Assembly: GCA_002794775.1 (NCBI GenBank)
Contig: NBAY01000118.1
Coordinates: 19,414 to 83,413, forward strand
Source: Porodaedalea pini
Taxonomy: Eukaryota > Basidiomycota > Agaricomycetes > Hymenochaetales > Hymenochaetaceae
Direction: 5' to 3'
Length of the DNA stretch: 64,000 nucleotides
The position numbers were made by a program, and so were the translations under genes. Below the pieces are notes generated by a model. The model was not told the origin of the DNA. It ran no database searches and was given only the letters and a program-made list of their open reading frames with translations. Each line of letters starts with the position of its first letter. Position 1 is the first letter of the stretch. This document shows, one piece after another, positions 46,780-57,245 of this stretch.

Positions 46780-49759
46780 ATGTCTAACAATCTTGTCAGA
46801 AAGGCTTCATATGCGGCCGTCGCTGGCTCGAAGTGCAACGCGGTCTCGATGGATGGATCCAACACAGTCCTGGATGACATCCCTCACGTTAAGCAGGACC
46901 CACCTTCGAACGGCGATTCTGCTACGGATGCGTGTTGGACTGAGGTTGCTCATCGCAAGCGTGGCCATCCGAGCAAGAAGAAAGCTGCGGGAGTGGCCAA
47001 CGTTCAAGATACTCCTGTGGGGCAGATACCTGTGAACATCGACACTTCCCGACCACCTAAGCGCAAGGCTGCAAAAGAAGCGTCTGCCCGTGAGTACCCA
47101 TCGGTTTGTTTCTTTTATGTGACAACTCATCTAGCGGCCAAATAGATTGGGAGCCCGTGAAGAAGAAGGCCAGACAGCCGAAGGGAGTTCGTGCAAAGAT
47201 CACAGTGAACAGCATCAGTGAGGCCGACACAGTACGTCGTAAATAGAACTGTCGCATACGAAGGGCAATTGATTGCTTGCACTCAGATGGTACACGTTAC
47301 TTCAACTCAAAGCGGCCGGTCGTCTCCTCAGTTGGTTGGGATGCAACCCGTCAAAGTAGCGCTGCCCCCCAAGAAAAGGCATGGCGTGAGGCAGCCCTTT
47401 GTACACGGTGTGTATTTACAGGCATTTTTTTTTCATGAGCTGCGGTGAAAGTTTCCCGACATCTAGACCGAGCGGCCATGAAGTTCCGCACTATTCACGA
47501 AAGTGACTCTGAAGATGCGCTGTGTTCCACTTCCAGCGACGCTGCTGCTCCAGTCAAGACTCATAGCCCTGTTGAATTCGAGCCATATGTGATCAAAAGG
47601 GGAAAAAGGCAGATGGAAAGGAAAGGTATGTCGTATGGAAATCAGTGATATATATGATCTCTAATAGTATGATATACCATAGCCGCACGAAAGGCTACGA
47701 AAGAGGTCACACAGCTCAATACTGAGAATACAAAATGTAAGTTTGTAAAATGTATTCATCTCCATCGCTGATTCCGTACTGAGTTGCTATAGATGCTGCA
47801 CTCGCAGCAATTGCTACTCCTCCTGTCAACAGAGAAGCGGCATGTATGCATGTGGCGGACATACCAAATAAGCAGAAGCGGACTTTGAGGCCTGCGGTGA
47901 GCCTACCTCCCTCTGCTGTTCTTTCCTCTGGGGGGAAGGCCAATGCAAGCGTGTTCACCAACATCGACAAGGGCTTTGCGGGAGGGAGACAGCAGTCAAC
48001 GTCAGCTGCCACATCTTCAAAGCCCCCTTCAGCCAGCTCGCCGCTTGGGAAGGAAAATTTTGCACCGGCTGCTCTTCGATCTTCAGAATACCATAAGGGC
48101 AAGCGGCAAGTAGTAAGTCCTGGATTGCTTTCTTTTTCTTTTTCTGACTGCAAACATATGCCTAAAGGATGTACATGCCTGCGAAGACAAGGACAATGAT
48201 ACGCTAGATATCCCAGGCAGCGATGAAGAATATGATGAGAATGACGGTGATGAGGAAGGGTCAGAAGATGAAGGTGATCAAGACCTATGTGACGCTGCCT
48301 CGAGAGGGATTCATGACTTGCAGTCACGACTTGCTGATGAGGTGCGTAGCATGAGTTCTTGAGACTGCATATTCTGATGGCGATGTACTGTGTAGGCCAT
48401 GTCCATTGTAGACGATGACTCTGAGACAGATGGTTCACTGTACGTTGACTCTGAACCTGAAAGTCTAACCAACGATGTAAAGCCGAAGACCAGAGCAGTA
48501 AGGAAACTGGATGAGGAGGTAAGTTATGCATTCTGACATCATCCGCATTCTTACATGTTAAATGTAGAGAGTATCCGTAAATGACTCCGAATCTGATGAT
48601 TTGGGGGCTAACGATGAGGGCGAGCGTGCTTCTGTGGCTACGTCTGAGCTGGACTCCATCACCTCCTTCACGCAGATAACACAGATTCTCCATCCCGACT
48701 CTATTGAGCTTGTTAATCCGTGAAACCCAAAACTAACACCGCAGCCACCTAAGGTCCGGAGAGTGCTGAGTGACGTCTTCGATGACCTGTGCAGTTCAAT
48801 TCTTCTGCACGGTGTTGTTGTAGATGGTGATGAGCAGGATGCCATGATCATGAAGCTTGGAGTTGATGCTGCGCGGAAGAATAACGAAGCGGACATCGAA
48901 ACACACATTATGGAAGGCAAGGGAGCTTATTACATGGGCATCAGAAGACTAGTAAGTGACTTTACTGGCGATAATCTCCTATTGAACATTTCTTCTCTTT
49001 CAGGTTTCCGAACGCATTAGCACATCTCGTGGATGTTTGAAGGACATAGCGTTTGAGGCCATCAGTATATACCAGTTACCTGTCCCGAAGGAGACTGCAG
49101 GCAATGCGGTAGCTGCACTGCAGTGCCAGCAAAGCTATATCTATACGGACCCAACAGAGGTAGGCGATCTGCTTGTGATCTAAGTAATGAAACTGATAAA
49201 AAAACCTTCAGCGTACTACTGCAACGGCATTCCGGCATGAAGCCATCAAGTATATGCTGCACCATCTACTTCTTTATCCACTGAAAGGAGCAAAGTGCTC
49301 TATTTTTGTTCTTCACCCTGAGTTCTTCGCGTCCACTTTCCCTGACCGCCCTGATGAGAGGGAGATACCACCAACAATTGTTGCGGGAGCGGCGTTACTT
49401 GTATGCCAGCTAACTGTTCTTTCTATACGATCGCTGACTCTCATCTATCAGGTATACTATGCTCTGGAGGCCTATACTCAAACTTCGAAACATAAACTTC
49501 CTGAGATGAGCCTCCCGAAATTCAAGATGGAGTACGCAACGCATCTCCAAAGCCTTATCAACCTGAGTGTCAAGCAACGCAAGTATCACGCATTGTTGCA
49601 TGAGCTATTCCTTGCTGCTCAGACACCGTACGCATTTTTTTTTTTGCTATCATATACTTGTTTGAGCTGATTCAGGTGCTCGCTAGGCATGCTAATCTTA
49701 ATGTGTCGGGTGTTACAGCAGACAATGCACTGGACTGGGCAGACCTATCTGATGATTGA
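46780..49759 (+). CDS. DUF6532-like protein, many short exons
   Basis: Ten or so exons separated by 45-60 bp introns, from ATG 46780 to TGA 49757-49759. The N-terminal half is disordered and nuclear-looking: KRGHPSKKK, RPPKRKAAKEA, VKKKARQPKG, then acidic blocks such as DEEYDENDGDEEGSEDEGDQ. The C-terminal third is ordered and fits the DUF6532 pattern: DVFDDLCSSILLHGV, AFRHEAIKYMLHHLLLYPLK, FFASTFP, EIPPTIVAGAALL, YYALEAYTQTSKHKLP, YATHLQSLINLSVKQRKYHA. The last intron is best closed at the AG before GCATGC so that the tail reads HANLNVSGVTADNALDWADL. The family is expanded in Agaricomycetes with no known function. Exon limits are approximate. Confidence 0.65.
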
Positions 49760-49814
49760 ATAGTCTAAGTAATTATAATGCAATGCATTTAGAATATAAT
49801 TTCATTTTTTTGCA

Positions 49815-50020
49815 GTCGGAAACTACTGGAATACCCTAAGAAAAAGAGCGGAATATTATTGGAATCAGGTCAGAATCCTTCAGAATGCATAGAACCTAGA
49901 ATGACCCCTTGGGAATATCCAAGAACCAGAATCGCCTGGAATCGCCAGAAATTCCAGCAGATTCCAGTGATTCTGCGAATTCCGGCCGGGAGGTTTTTCC
50001 TGATGTACCGGTACGCAATG
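49815..50020. repeat. Right inverted end and subterminal GGAAT-rich region
   Basis: About 165 bp rich in GGAAT/GAATC (and ATTCC near the very end), then the terminal block that mirrors 31144-31178. Confidence 0.65.
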
Positions 50021-50258
50021 TATGCAGCCTTCGGCACCATCATTCTCGAATTCCATATGACTGAGCGTTCAGCCTCAAATGATAGGATAGTATCTTACAG
50101 AAGAATTACGACGGAGGAGACTTGAAGTGCTGTAAGAAATATAGCATAGTAATTTGAGTAGGACTGCACTTACCTACGAGGTACCGAGATGCAAAAAGCT
50201 CCTTCACGTTGGCTAGAGCAGAATCTAATGAGACACTGTCTCTTGTGCTTCTCGACAT
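50021..50258 (-). pseudogene. 5' exons of a DUF6533 membrane protein gene
   Basis: Exon 1 (50258-50174) starts at an ATG and encodes 28 residues ending FASRYLV. A 44-bp intron (50173-50130, GTAAGT...TTACAG) follows. Exon 2 continues with ALQVSSVVILL, a TAA stop where the family has a Tyr, then DTILSFEAERSVIW and VPKAAYIAYRY before meeting the element end. The pattern RYL-helix-(Y)D-x-x-L-x-F-x-x-E-x-x-x-I-W-x-x-x-x-x-x-x-K-x-x-Y matches the DUF6533 domain. No downstream exons follow on this side; matching 3' exons are at 31.1-29.85 kb. Confidence 0.65.
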
Positions 50259-52399
50259 ATTTACTCTGAACAAGAAGGGGATCCAAGCTCTACGTGGAGA
50301 TATAAGGGTCGATGGCGGATGACGGTCGCTAGGGCATGAGAATAAAAACCCACAGCAAGTTAGGCATGATCAAACGATGCATCGCGGGGCAGAGATTTTG
50401 ATTTCTGATCGGCTCAAAGTCATACAGAAGGAAAGATATCTGCAGCAAGGTTCCAGAGTTTCTGACAGGATCAGTTTCAAGGAAGAGATGGAAGATGCAG
50501 GAAGATGCCTCTAGCTCATTGTGGTCGTTCCCTGAGGTGACTTGGCTAACCTAAAGCATCGAGAACCGAGACATATAAACCAAAATTAGTCTCCGTCAAT
50601 GCTTCCGGTGACTGGAATGACCATACCACATGAAGCTACTAGTATGTTTTGCAGCCAATAGAAATATAGAGGCTTCTTGAGTTCTGATGAGGAGAAACCA
50701 AATCGATGTTCATCAAAGTCAGGGCTTGATGGATCCGGTCACATCTCATTTCAAACCAAATCGAGCGTTGTAGATATCAGAACTTCCGATTATAACTGCA
50801 CAGGATCTCAGAAGCCAGCCATATATCACTTTCCAGCCGATGATTAGTTAAGTTTGGATGATACTGAGTGATTCGATGATGTGATTATTCATGTAACGTG
50901 ACATCCCTGAAACTAGGTTTCAAGGTCTGGGATCAGTGGGATGCCTCTTCATCTTCCGGTTAACTGGAATAAGTACAATCATCATGACAGAATTGACATT
51001 GACCAGGGCACTTGACCGATACGCTACACTACAGAGCTGACCTCGGCCTTCTAAGACAGTTCGAGATGGAGGACTGCATATACTAATCACCTTACAAAGA
51101 CATCCCACAACCTCCCGCACTGCGAGAGGTTCACGCAACTGGAGATCAGCTCCTCCCTATTCATGCGTCTTTTTTGGAGTACTTTCTTGCAGACAAGGTC
51201 GTGAGCTGATCGTTCCCATGTTCATATAGACATTCAGCTCCATCCCTCATGTTGGTGAAGAGATTGTGTCATCCAGAAGATCGAGCACAACAGATTTTGG
51301 CGAGCTGGCACCATGGAACTTGCGTTTTGATGAGTTTGGGTCTTCACAGTCGATGGGTACTCCAGGAAGGAATGGATAGGGTGATCCAAGGCACATGCTA
51401 GGTGAGATTGATTAAGTGAAGGGATTGAAGAGAGAAGATATGTCTGAAGTATTCGCCGAGTTTTGTGAGGTGCTCGGTGAAGATATGGAGAGATCGAGAT
51501 TCGGCATGAACTGTTCCTCCCAAAGAATGTCAACAGCCACGATATAATTCTCCGAGTAGTCCGGTGCTTTTCCGGCGAGGGTGTTCCACTTGCAAGGTTG
51601 CGATGATGGAGTACAAGTGTCTATGTTGAATATGCGGTTATATAATATGCATACTCATGTGGACAAGGTAGCGTCTTCCAGCCTGCCCGTATTCGCAGTT
51701 CTTTCCAGGAATGCGACCTGTTTCTGCTGTCTAGTTTTGCGGTCTTTGATTACGGCCACCGATTACCAGACCCTTCCTCCCTCAGCCCATTACATTTCAA
51801 ATCTGATCATCCAAACCCACAATCGAAGTACCAAAGGATCTTCAAAGCGTCCGCTCGATATGAAAACCTGTTGTGATTCACTTTCAGAAGGGTCTCGTGA
51901 GCTTCTTCTAGCATCGAGTTTCATCAATGGAGCTCTATGGCCGAACTCGGCGTTCTTCATCGTGAGCACTGGTACTGTCATCATCTGCCGCTTGCCATTT
52001 ACTTGCACACTTTCAGTGGTAAAGGTTTGGTTAATGATGGGAATTAACGGCTGCGCGAGGATAGCATAAGGTCGGCATGCGTACCTAGTATTATTTGAAT
52101 GGATCGTGTACGGTCATGGGCATTAGATGAGAAAGTACGGAAACAACGAAATGCATTACTTAATGAAACAAACTAAAGGGAATGACAAGAAGTGTACATT
52201 GCTTGCTTAGTGTTTGTACGTGTGGTATGCGGGAGTGAAATGAACGGACTATAAAGTTATCGTGAGCTGTTTCGAGAAAAAAAAAGGGGGTGCAGTGGCT
52301 AGGAAGACGTGAATGAGATGAAGAGGAAAGGAAGGTGATAAAATTCGGAAATGAATGAAATCCAGAATCGTGAACGTAACTGTTAATAACGCAAGGATC
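50259..52399. other. Gene-poor region
   Basis: No supported gene or repeat. ORFs at 51581-52069 (plus), 51234-51533 and 51790-52008 (minus) lack recognisable features; the minus-strand pieces could be relics of a gene, but frames and splice sites do not connect. Confidence 0.5.
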
Positions 52400-53602
52400 T
52401 CACCGACGCGCAACTCGTTTTCGTTCCCTTCCTCCCTCATCCTCGATATCCATCATTGCATCTGCACTAACAAATCCATGACCATCATTGAAGGCGGTGT
52501 TCTCTGACCGCGGCGCGCCACCCACACGGGGGTTTCGAATCCTCCTCCGTTGTCCAGGAACCGTACTTGAAGCAGCACTGCCCGAGAAGGCGAAGTTATC
52601 AGAGTGACGTGGCGCCGAGCTGCTTGAGAGAGCTGTCGGTGTCGACGCTCCGCTGAAGTTAGATTCCGGAAAAGACACGGAAGTTGAGGTGGGGGCAAAA
52701 GCATCGAGGAGCATCGCAGCGTGGCGTCGCTTCGCTCCAAGCACGGATGCCACTGAGGGGGCGGGTGGAAGAGCAGAGTTGGAGACGGAATTGGAAGTGT
52801 TACCGGAAGTCGCGTTAAGTGGGCCGAGCACGTGTTGTGCACGTAGGCGGGCTCGTGTTTGTGGCCGCGCAGAAGAGGACGGTTGAGACGGAGCACAGCA
52901 CTGAATTATAGGAGAGGGCGCAGACGGCGATGGGGATGGAGAAGAAGCCGGGGCTGGAGTGGAGGCTGTCATAGGTTGTTGGGAGCCAAGCCTTATGGAC
53001 ATGCCGCCAGGGGAACGAGGAGAGGACGCCGCATGCTAAAAAGTTATACATTTCAGAACTGCTAGTATGTGACCTCATCAAAAGAAACATGCCTCAGTAG
53101 ATCTAACTTTCGACTTATCGCGTGTATCGCTTGTCCCTGACGTCCCCGCTGCTGTCTTGGAAGTACCGCTCCTGTTCCTTGCTTCTTTTTCCTCTTCGTC
53201 TTCCTCATCCTCACGAGCTCTAATGCGAATGCCTTCCTGACGAGCTTCGATCCAATCCAGAACACGGCCAATAGTCATCCCTTCCTCTGTGCCGCTTTCA
53301 GCTGCGCCCAGGTCCGATCCGGCAGAGACACCGTGCTGGATGACGGAAAGGAGATCATCGAGCGCAGCCGCATAGCCGGCGTCAAAGTTCCGTTTGGAGG
53401 CTCTCTGAGATGAGCGCAGCAGCAAAGTGATGGAATGGGCAGCCTCTGAAAGATGTTTCAAAAATTTTGTTAGTTAGCATGCGAAATGTGTCAATGGTTG
53501 ATGGGACAAACCCTTGAACCTATCCATTGTATCCTGCTCGGCTTTGACAACTGTAGATGACGGAAGAGACCTTGCGAGATTGTTCATGTTGAGCGACTCC
53601 AT
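52400..53602 (-). CDS. HAPSTR1/TAPR1-like (DUF4588-type) protein
   Basis: Exons 53602-53512, 53445-53108 and 53035-52400 give 354 residues. The N-terminal part has the family-like pattern MDRFKEAAHSITLLLRSSQR then YAAALDDLLSVIQHGVSAG, followed by an acidic helix (DEEDEEEKEA) and a long Ser/Pro/Ala-rich tail. Animal members are stress-response adaptors of the HUWE1 ubiquitin ligase; fungal members are poorly studied. The family assignment rests on a short region recalled from memory and is tentative. The gene model itself is in frame throughout. Confidence 0.6.
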
Positions 53603-54001
53603 TAGTATTTCTTACAGCAGGAAACGGTCGCTGGTGAGTACCAACGTTGTCTTCGTCAAAACCAGGTCTTCGCGAGAAAGCATGTGACCTTACATAATCG
53701 TTACAGCCACAGTGACAAAGGTTATGGATGAAGCTAACTAGTTCGATGACCTAAGCCGCTGCATTTCGTCTGCACGTATCGACTACATGTCTATCAACTC
53801 ACAAGCGGGACAGATTCACTAAAGCGTGCACCAGACTTCATCAAATTTTCAGAAGGCGATTGTATAAAATGTACTGAAGAACTTCTTGAACGATAAGGTT
53901 CATCAAGGACGGAGCGAATCTCGCCGAGAAAGACCAGGGGCTTACCTGATGGCCTCTCATACTTCGGATCTATGCCCTTTCACTCATACGACATCACTAG
54001 C
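53603..54001. other. Divergent promoter region
   Basis: About 400 bp between the minus-strand TAPR1-like gene and the plus-strand P450. No motif stands out. Confidence 0.45.
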
Positions 54002-56216
54002 ATGTTATCTCTGAAAACTCTGAAGGATGCTGGCATAGGTATCATCACAGCAATTTTAACGAAACTAATCGTAGATGCCTATGTAGGGTACAAGAATGGT
54101 CTTGCGAGGCTCGGGTGAGTTCTTTTGCTAATTTTTGCTCGTTACATATCATGATTCATTCACTGCAGCCGTTGTCCCGGCAGGCATCGCCTTTGGACGC
54201 ATCCTTTTCACACGTCATCAATAGTGCTTGCATCTTTTTTTCCTCCAAGGGGCTGGATGGCTCACTACGGAGGGAAGTTCTCCCGTGAGTCCCACGTGAA
54301 AACAACTTGGTCCCGTCTCTCATTTGAGGTACATCACAGTCTACGCGAAGGGAGGAAGCACAATACTTTCTGCTCTCGTCGTCTGGGATGCCACCCCTAT
54401 GTTCTGGCTCGCGGATGCAGAAGCGATTAAGGCTGTCACATCAGACCGGCACACGTTCAGAAAAGAAATAGAAGTAGTATGTATCAGCCTTCTGCAGGTG
54501 TATCTTCCTATCTGCTCTGATAACCTGATTGGTCAACAGTATGATGTACTTGAAATATACGGACGTAACTTGGTTAGTACGGAAGGTGATGAATGGCGAC
54601 GACATCTCGCGATTGCAGGGCCGGCTTTCAACGAGGCAAACTATGCTCTCGCTTGGGCAGAAACCCTTCGCGTCGTGCACGAATGGTTCGAAGAACTTGA
54701 CTCGGGTACTGAGACTTCTGCTGGGAAACTAATAGATGTGAATTCTGCGATGACGCGAGCAACTCTTCTGGTCATCTCTGCGGCTGGCTTCGGTAAGCGC
54801 GCACCGTGGACTGCATTCTCTTCTGCAGGGGAAGCGCATGACAGTTCTGAGCCTTCCTGGTCGAGAGAAGGCACTGTCATGCCATTCCACGCGGCATTGG
54901 CGCTAACTATCGAGAAACTCTTCGTGAAGGTCCTTACCCCCGACTTTGCATACTCATTGCCCTTCCGAATCCCATGGCTCTCTAATCAGCTCGAAGAGGC
55001 GCGCGATGCATTTGCGAGTCTCAAGGCTCACATGGAGACACTTGTTGCTGTAGCGCGAAGCAGTGAGGCCGGAGGAGCCGATTTGCTTCGAAGGCTCGTA
55101 AAAGCTAATGATGCGACTCTAACGGTCGGAGGTGCAGGCACGAAAGGCACATTGACAGACGGAGAGCTGTTCAGCAATATATTTGTAAGACCTTCTAAAC
55201 AACACTGCTTAAAATGTTTTATGATTGTCCAAAATGACAGACCTTCCTGCTGGCCGGACACGGTGAAAGCCCCTCATTTTTTCTTGTAAAGGGAGAATTT
55301 ACTGACCCTTCAAGTGTAGAGACATCCGCGCATACTTTGAGTTTTGCTATCATGCTTCTCGCTTTGTATCCAGAATCACAGCGGAAACTTAGAGAAGAGG
55401 TATTATGGGCCTGGCCAACACTCGAAGACTCTGCCTCTTCCAGCAACAAGAAGGATTTCGACAGACTCGTGAATACTCTTTGCATTTCATTCGGATAAGC
55501 ATTGATTTAACACTTTGTTAGGAATACACTTTGGCTATCTTTCGCGAGACGCTGCGATGCTTTCCATCAGAACCTCGTCTAAATAAAATCGTGGAGAACG
55601 ACGTTCTTTTGAAGGGCACACGATTCAATCCAGACAGTACCAAGCATTCTCCGCGAACGTCTTACGATGGCTCGCTCACAAACGTACAATTCTCCCGCGA
55701 TGAGTCCAAAGATCACAAATTTTCTGTGCATGTCCCGCAAGGAAGCACCGTTACGCTGGACATTTGGGCTTTACACATGAATCGTAAGCTCTACTTTATG
55801 AGATGAGCTCATACAATTATATTATCACGATATGACAGCTCTGTATTGGGGAAATGATGCGCATCTGTTCCGGCCAGAGCGTTTCATCGACACCCCAGAC
55901 TGCAAATGGCCTCGAGATGCATGTAAGCCTTTCTTTCTACGCTCTTGTAGGTCATTTCTCTTCTGACACCTCGTTATATGCAGTTCTTCCTTTCTCCGCC
56001 GGTCCTCGCGGGTGTATTGGCCAGAGATTTGCGACAACCGAGAGTGTCTGTCTGCTCGCCTGTCTAGCTCGTCGGTACGAGATCCTGCCTCCGGAAGGCG
56101 TGGAAGTCAGAAATATGACAGAATCGGATAAACGAAGCTTGTTAACATGGAAGTCTGGCGTTACAATTGCTCCAACAAACTCGTTTGTGTGGTTTCGGAA
56201 ATACACGACAGAATAA
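54002..56216 (+). CDS. Cytochrome P450 monooxygenase
   Basis: Heme-thiolate monooxygenase, probably ER-anchored through the N-terminal helix (LKDAGIGIITAILTKLIVDA). Nine exons: 54002-54114, 54169-54284, 54340-54473, 54540-55184, 55241-55262, 55320-55468, 55522-55783, 55839-55922, 55984-56216, giving 585 residues. Landmarks: TEGDEWRRH (C-helix), FLLAGHETSAHT (I-helix, near 340-348, created by splicing a 22-nt exon), FRETLR (ExxR, near 400), FRPERF, and the heme loop FSAGPRGCIG with Cys 519. All signature residues are present, so it looks functional. The 55-bp intron at 54285-54339 was chosen because no other junction keeps the frame. Substrate cannot be predicted, and no biosynthetic partners lie next to it. 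Confidence 0.92.
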
Positions 56217-57245
56217 AGGAAGAAATCTGGTGAGCGGCTGATATATTGATATGCTCGCTGTGCTGAGTGCTAATCTTTAGTTCACTCTCAAGCTACTTGT
56301 TTTGCGGCGGAATGAAGACTCGGAAATCTGCTATATTCCTCTGTTATTCTCTGTCCAATTATGCTCTCGAGTGTTCTCAAAGCGCCAATGAGCTCGTGCA
56401 AAATGTATTCGAGGTCCGAATGTAGCGGGATCGAGCCTTTGTAAGGGAGAAAGCACTGATGCCCTTCTCTGCGAAATAAAAATGGAAAAGAGCCCACTAT
56501 TCTTCAAGTTAATATGAGGTCTGAATGAAAGTTAAATTCTACATGTGTGAACTGAGATAATAGTCAATAAGTTTACTGGAAATCACGAAACGAGTCTACA
56601 TCAGTGCATAAGTAGCACGCGTCCGAGACCGGCATTCAGGAGCATTGCATCTCTGCCGAATGGTCCTGTCAACAGTGCTGGTTAGGCCAAAGGGCCCAGA
56701 CCACTCGACCACACACACACATTCTCTTCTCGCTTGGAGTCGTGCATCAGCCACAGTATACGTAGAAAAGGCTCCGAACCGTATCGTATACGACCATATT
56801 TGACTTCGTTTGCTGCCTCAACAAATCGATATGATGGATGGTCAACTGTGCTTAAGTGAGTTGTTTATTTCATTTAACATGAGACCCTAATTCTGATGCT
56901 ATAGAGTATTCCGGGCCATTTTTTGGAAATGCATTACAAATGTCGCATCTTATGGGTCAAACACTGTATTTTTTTGAAACTTTATACAATACGCCCACGG
57001 AGTCGTATACGAAAACCAGTAGCAAGGGAAAGGGTTTAAAGGTGGGTGTGGTGCTGGGGTAAACCTGAGAGTGTGGTTCTTTTAACCTTAGCTTGAGGTC
57101 CCTTGAGTCTTTCAAGTTGGTGATTGAAAACAAATGATAGCAATTTGTGTATAGACACGTGATTGAAAAATTCGCGCGGCTGACATTGTGACAGGCAAAC
57201 GGACGCGACGCGACGCGTCGGCCGGTTTCTTGTTTCTTGACCATC
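56217..57245. other. Intergenic region
   Basis: No supported gene. Contains a short (CA)n run near 56712. Confidence 0.5.

Larger units (their letters stand above)
31144..50020. mobile_element. Large Plavaka-type DNA element with cargo genes and a nested chromovirus
   Basis: The left end (31144-31178) and the reverse complement of the right end (50020-49981) share CATTGCGTAC, then after a 6-bp difference ATCAGGAAAA, then CCTCCCGG(T/C)CGGA. Inside each end is about 150 bp dense in GGAAT/GAATC motifs. Enclosed are a Plavaka transposase gene, an orphan protein gene, a DUF6532-like gene, repeats and an inserted Ty3/gypsy element. Length is 18.9 kb, about 11.9 kb without the chromovirus. No exact target duplication could be found, and some similarity may extend past the stated ends, so boundaries are approximate. 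The alternative is two separate copies of one terminal repeat in opposite orientation. Confidence 0.6.

Noticed and set aside
7016..56216. A secondary-metabolite cluster linking the reductase and the P450
   Set aside because: They lie more than 40 kb apart with housekeeping genes and transposons between them.
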